DNA from: Branchipolynoe longqiensis
Lineage: Eukaryota; Annelida; Polychaeta; Phyllodocida; Polynoidae
Direction: 5' to 3'
DNA length: 64,000 bases
Assembly: GCA_030323885.1 (NCBI GenBank)
Contig: CM059193.1
Span: 56,014,749 to 56,078,748 of the forward strand
Position 1 is the first letter of the stretch, and every line of letters starts with the position of its first letter. Positions 61,921 through 64,000 of this stretch are shown here, one piece after another. The translations under genes and the position numbers were made by a program. The notes under the pieces were generated by a model, which was given only the letters and a program-made list of their open reading frames with translations, was not told where the DNA came from and made no database searches.

Positions 61921-62297
61921 TACTCCTTGCACTTGCTATGCAGACAGACACTTACTCTAGAGATCAAAAGAAGCAGTTCACCACTGAGCTGTGTGTAACA
62001 CCCATGGGACTCAGGTTCAATGGGCTGTAGGCACTGATTTTGATTGAGCAAGCAGGAACCATGTGGGTCTGCGTAGCATGTTATAAGTGAGTCAGGGTGG
62101 CAGGTCACTAGTAGGTGAACAAGAGTTGTAGCAATAAAGCTCAACCTTATCACTGTCAATCTTGCATGACTTATCTTCCCTTTCTTTCTTATGAGTTGTT
62201 TATGGTACTTGACAGGTGGAGCCTGGCAGACAGTTGCCAGGATCCGCCTGAATAGTAGTGAGTAGAAGAGATTGTTGAGATGGCCATCGACAACCTT
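61921..62297. other. No gene seen
   Basis: Unique-looking sequence; minus-strand 168-codon frame crosses unrelated repeats and has no motif. Confidence 0.5.
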
Positions 62298-62555
62298 TTC
62301 ACAATGACTTAAAAGTGTATACTTGTTGCTTCCTAGCCAGGTGCTCGGCATTATTAGGATAGGGCAAGCACTGCTTGGCTCAGTGTCAGGATAATATGAC
62401 TGAGTGGGATATCAGGTCATGGTGCTGGCGGCCTAGTTTCCCAGTGGGGCAGCACTATAAAGTCACCATGAGTGTGCACTGTCACAAGCCGGTACCCGTC
62501 CTGATATGACCTTAGATGTTGCTAGGATGTAAAACAACAACAAACAAACACAATG
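62298..62555 (+). mobile_element. SINE-A, head missing
   Basis: CAATGACTTAAAAGTGTATA start; body; AAAACAACAACAAACAAACA tail. 5'-truncated. Confidence 0.88.
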
Positions 62556-62754
62556 GTCAAGAAGTGTAAAGCAAAGTGGTGCAAAGACTTGTGTTGATCA
62601 GCTTGCCTTGCAAAGACCATCTTGCTAGGGACCGTGAGAGGGCTCTAGGATTCACACAAGGAAGCGGAGGGGATGGGAGAGGGGAACTAGTACTAGTAGA
62701 GCAAAGAGGTGGGAAGACAACATCAAAGAGACAGGACTGGAGTTTGTTGAATTA
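62556..62754. other. No gene seen
   Basis: Unique-looking purine-rich sequence. Confidence 0.45.
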
Positions 62755-64000
62755 ACTCAGAGAGTCAGAGCTGATGTTGTCTGGTGCAATCTGTCCGGTC
62801 AGCTCTCAGCATGGGCGTAGAAACAAAACCAATGACTCGGAGCTGATGTTGTCTGGTGCAATCTGTCCGGTCAGCTGTCAGGATGGGTGTAGAAACAAAA
62901 CCAATGACTCGGAGCTGATGTTGTCTGGTGCAATCTGTCCGGTCAGCTGTCAGCATGGGCGTAGAAACAAAACCAACGACTCGGAGCTGATGTTGTCTGG
63001 TGCAATCTGTCCGGTCAGCTGTCAGCATGGGCGTAGAAACAAAACCAACGACTCAGAGCTGATGTTGTCTGGTGCAATCTGTCTGGTCAGTACTCAGCAT
63101 GGGGCTAGAAACAAAACCAACTACTCAGAGCTGATGTTGTCTGGGCCAGTCGGTCAACACTCAGCATGGCCATAGAAACAATACCAACAACTCGCAGCTG
63201 ATATTGTCTGGTACAGTCTGTCTGGTTAACACTCGACATACGCGCATAAACAAAACTAACGACTCAGGGCTGATATTGTCTGGTACAGTCTGTCTGGTCA
63301 ACACTCAGCATGGCCATAGAAACAAAACTAACGACTCAGAGCTGATATTGTCTGGTGCAATCTGTATGGTCAGTGCTCAGCATGGGGCTAGAAACAAAAC
63401 CGACTACTCAGAGCTGATATTGTCTGGGGCAGTCTGTCCGGTCAACTCTCAACATGGGCGTAGAAACAAAACCAACAACTCAGAGCTGATGTTGTCTGGT
63501 GCATTCTGTCCAGTCAACACTCAGCATGGGGGTAGAAACAAAACGCCGACCGAGAGGTGATATTGTCTGGTGCAGTCTGGCCAGTCAACAGTCAGCATGT
63601 GCATAGAAACAAAACTGATGACTCAGAGCTGATGTTGTCTGGTACAGTCTGTCCGGTCAACAGTCAGCATGGAGTAGGAACAAAACAACCGGTTCACAGC
63701 TGATATTGTCTGGTACAGTCTGTCCAGTCAACACTCAGCATGGGGGTAGCAACAAAGCTAACGACTCGCAGCTGATATTGTCTGGTGCAGACTGTCCAGT
63801 CAACACTCAGCATGGGGGTAGAAACAAAACTAACGACTTAGAGCTGATATTGTCTGGTACAGTCTGTCTGGTCAACACTCAGCATGGGGGTAGAAACAAA
63901 ACCAACGACTCAGAGCTGATATTGTCTGGTGCAGACTGTCCAGTCAACACTCAGCATGGGGGTAGAAACAAAACTAACGACTTAGAGCTGATATTGTCTG
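62755..64000. repeat. 72-bp minisatellite, at least 17 copies, open to the right edge
   Basis: Unit: GACTCAGAGCTGATATTGTC, TGGTGCAGTCTGTCCGGTCA, ACACTCAGCATGGGGGTAGA, AACAAAACCAAC. Left copies (62770-63060) are more alike, and middle copies have indels. A 72-bp period keeps long frames open on both strands; these are repeat-driven, not genes. Confidence 0.93.

Overview
This is eukaryotic, non-genic, repeat-packed DNA. I find no intact host gene, rRNA gene, functional tRNA gene, CRISPR array or bacterial operon. The organism is most likely a mollusc or a close marine invertebrate. The window is dominated by tRNA-headed SINEs whose bodies resemble molluscan SINEs (a lysine-tRNA-like SINE with the 'CTCTAGAGGCATT...AAATAAAACAAGCTT' type of end, and a SINE ending 'TTACGTCCTAGCAAC' when read in reverse). 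It also holds L2-like and RNase-H-bearing LINE fragments, many TIR elements and many minisatellites. The species assignment is inference; no search was run.

Layout. 1-8.4 kb: GT repeat, 21-bp minisatellite, several SINE-A copies, a 9-bp-TSD MITE, a pogo-like MITE, a 'TTCACACGGGC' TIR element, and a 16-bp GTGGGAGAGTGA minisatellite. 8.4-20.5 kb: nested MITEs, a GTAT microsatellite split by a TIR element, more SINEs, a 500-N gap (17169-17668) and C-rich tandem DNA with a 92-base C run. 20.7-25.7 kb: a decayed LINE (reverse transcriptase fragments), split by a 2.35-kb TIR element. 26-31 kb: SINEs, MITEs and a 10-bp minisatellite. 32.3-33.8 kb: LINE remnant with RNase H and a zinc-knuckle-like tail. 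34-41 kb: fold-back element, MITEs, a 2.14-kb TIR element that carries an unrecognised exon-like reading frame, nested LINE insertions and a 76-bp tandem array. 41-48 kb: almost continuous tandem repeats (32-bp, CCA, CT-rich, CACCAG, 35-bp, 56-bp). 48-58 kb: SINEs, nested LINE pieces, a tandemly amplified tRNA-related unit and a 150-175-bp tandem array. 58.4-59.6 kb: best-preserved LINE (L2-like). 60.9-61.9 kb: ~206-bp satellite inside inverted repeats. 62.75 kb to the end: 72-bp minisatellite running off the edge.

How it fits together. Most of the window can be read as layered insertions, many dated relative to each other by target-site duplications (TSDs) visible in the sequence: SINE in SINE, MITE in SINE, MITE in MITE, LINE in LINE 3'UTR, TIR element in LINE. 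The strongest structural findings are (i) a MITE family with three copies, each with a perfect 9-bp TSD (Mutator-like signature); (ii) the 2.35-kb element with eleven copies of a GAAACAYGCGTTAC-like motif; (iii) the 2.14-kb element with a plausible coding exon and a satellite shared with a second TIR element 23 kb away; and (iv) co-amplification of SINE fragments within tandem arrays. Family letters (SINE-A, -B, -E, -F, -G; MITE-C, -D, etc.) are labels made here, not database names.
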